Made by a program: the position numbers and the translations under genes
Notes under the pieces: model-generated
What the model was told of the DNA's origin: nothing
The model's database searches: none
What the model saw: the letters and a program-made list of their open reading frames with translations, nothing else
Assembly: GCA_016936505.1 (NCBI GenBank)
Contig: JAFGXS010000058.1
Location: 1-33,470, forward strand
DNA length: 33,470 bases
Origin: Bacteroidales bacterium
Lineage (GTDB): Bacteria; Bacteroidota; Bacteroidia; Bacteroidales; F082
Direction of reading: 5' to 3'
In this document: piece by piece, positions 33,429 through 33,470 of the stretch
How the letters are laid out: every line of letters starts with the position of its first letter
Position numbering within the stretch: the first letter of the stretch is position 1

Positions 33429-33470
33429 CACCCCGATTTTTGAGTGAAAAAGCAAAACGACTTAAGAAAC

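Noticed and set aside
1..33470. tRNA, rRNA or known riboswitch
   Set aside because: I read the longer gene-free stretches and found no cloverleaf, rRNA-like sequence or riboswitch consensus that I could support by eye.

Overview
The window reads as chromosomal DNA from a member of the Bacteroidota, most likely a free-living or anaerobic Bacteroidales/Marinilabiliales-type organism. The evidence is a low GC content, -7 promoter elements of the Bacteroidetes type (TAnnTTTG) before many genes, a type IX secretion (T9SS) C-terminal sorting domain on one amylase, and the fused aspartokinase/homoserine dehydrogenase typical of the phylum. I saw no rRNA, tRNA, CRISPR array, intact insertion sequence or prophage.

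Layout. (1) 116-2941 (-): a secreted GH13 amylase with a T9SS sorting domain. (2) 3138-8024 (-): the threonine operon thrA-thrB-thrC, preceded by what looks like a 32-residue threonine-rich leader peptide (7926-8024) not annotated by length-based gene finding. (3) 8324-9790 (+): an AT-rich orphan envelope protein. (4) 9827-20511: the core alpha-glucan block, with a GH31 glucosidase and a SusA-like GH13 on the minus strand, then a cytoplasmic TreS-like GH13, a beta-phosphoglucomutase/GH65 phosphorylase fusion and a uridine-kinase-like P-loop kinase on the plus strand. (5) 20603-22108 (-): an MFS sugar porter. (6) 22335-23687 (-): an internally duplicated Spy-like periplasmic protein. (7) 23858-27763: citrate synthase and monomeric NADP-isocitrate dehydrogenase, divergently transcribed. 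(8) 28041-29449 (+): a two-gene PspC/LiaF-like membrane operon. (9) 29450-30257: a repeat-rich gap. (10) 30258-33327 (+): oligopeptidase B and a GT9 heptosyltransferase. A near-consensus promoter then points off the right edge.

How the genes work together. Starch or glycogen is cut outside the cell by the T9SS amylase, trimmed by the SusA-like and GH31 enzymes at the periplasm or outer membrane, imported as maltose by the MFS porter, and split by phosphorolysis to beta-glucose-1-phosphate plus glucose. The fused mutase then makes glucose-6-phosphate. There is no SusC/SusD pair in the window.

The most interesting signals are regulatory. A CAAACGTTTG palindrome (LacI-family style) lies 89, 89, 91 and 90 nt upstream of the -7 elements of four different glucan genes, including the distant amylase on the far side of the thr operon. 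Two more copies lie at the transporter, one overlapping its -33 element. Separately, the thr operon has a candidate ThrL-like attenuator.
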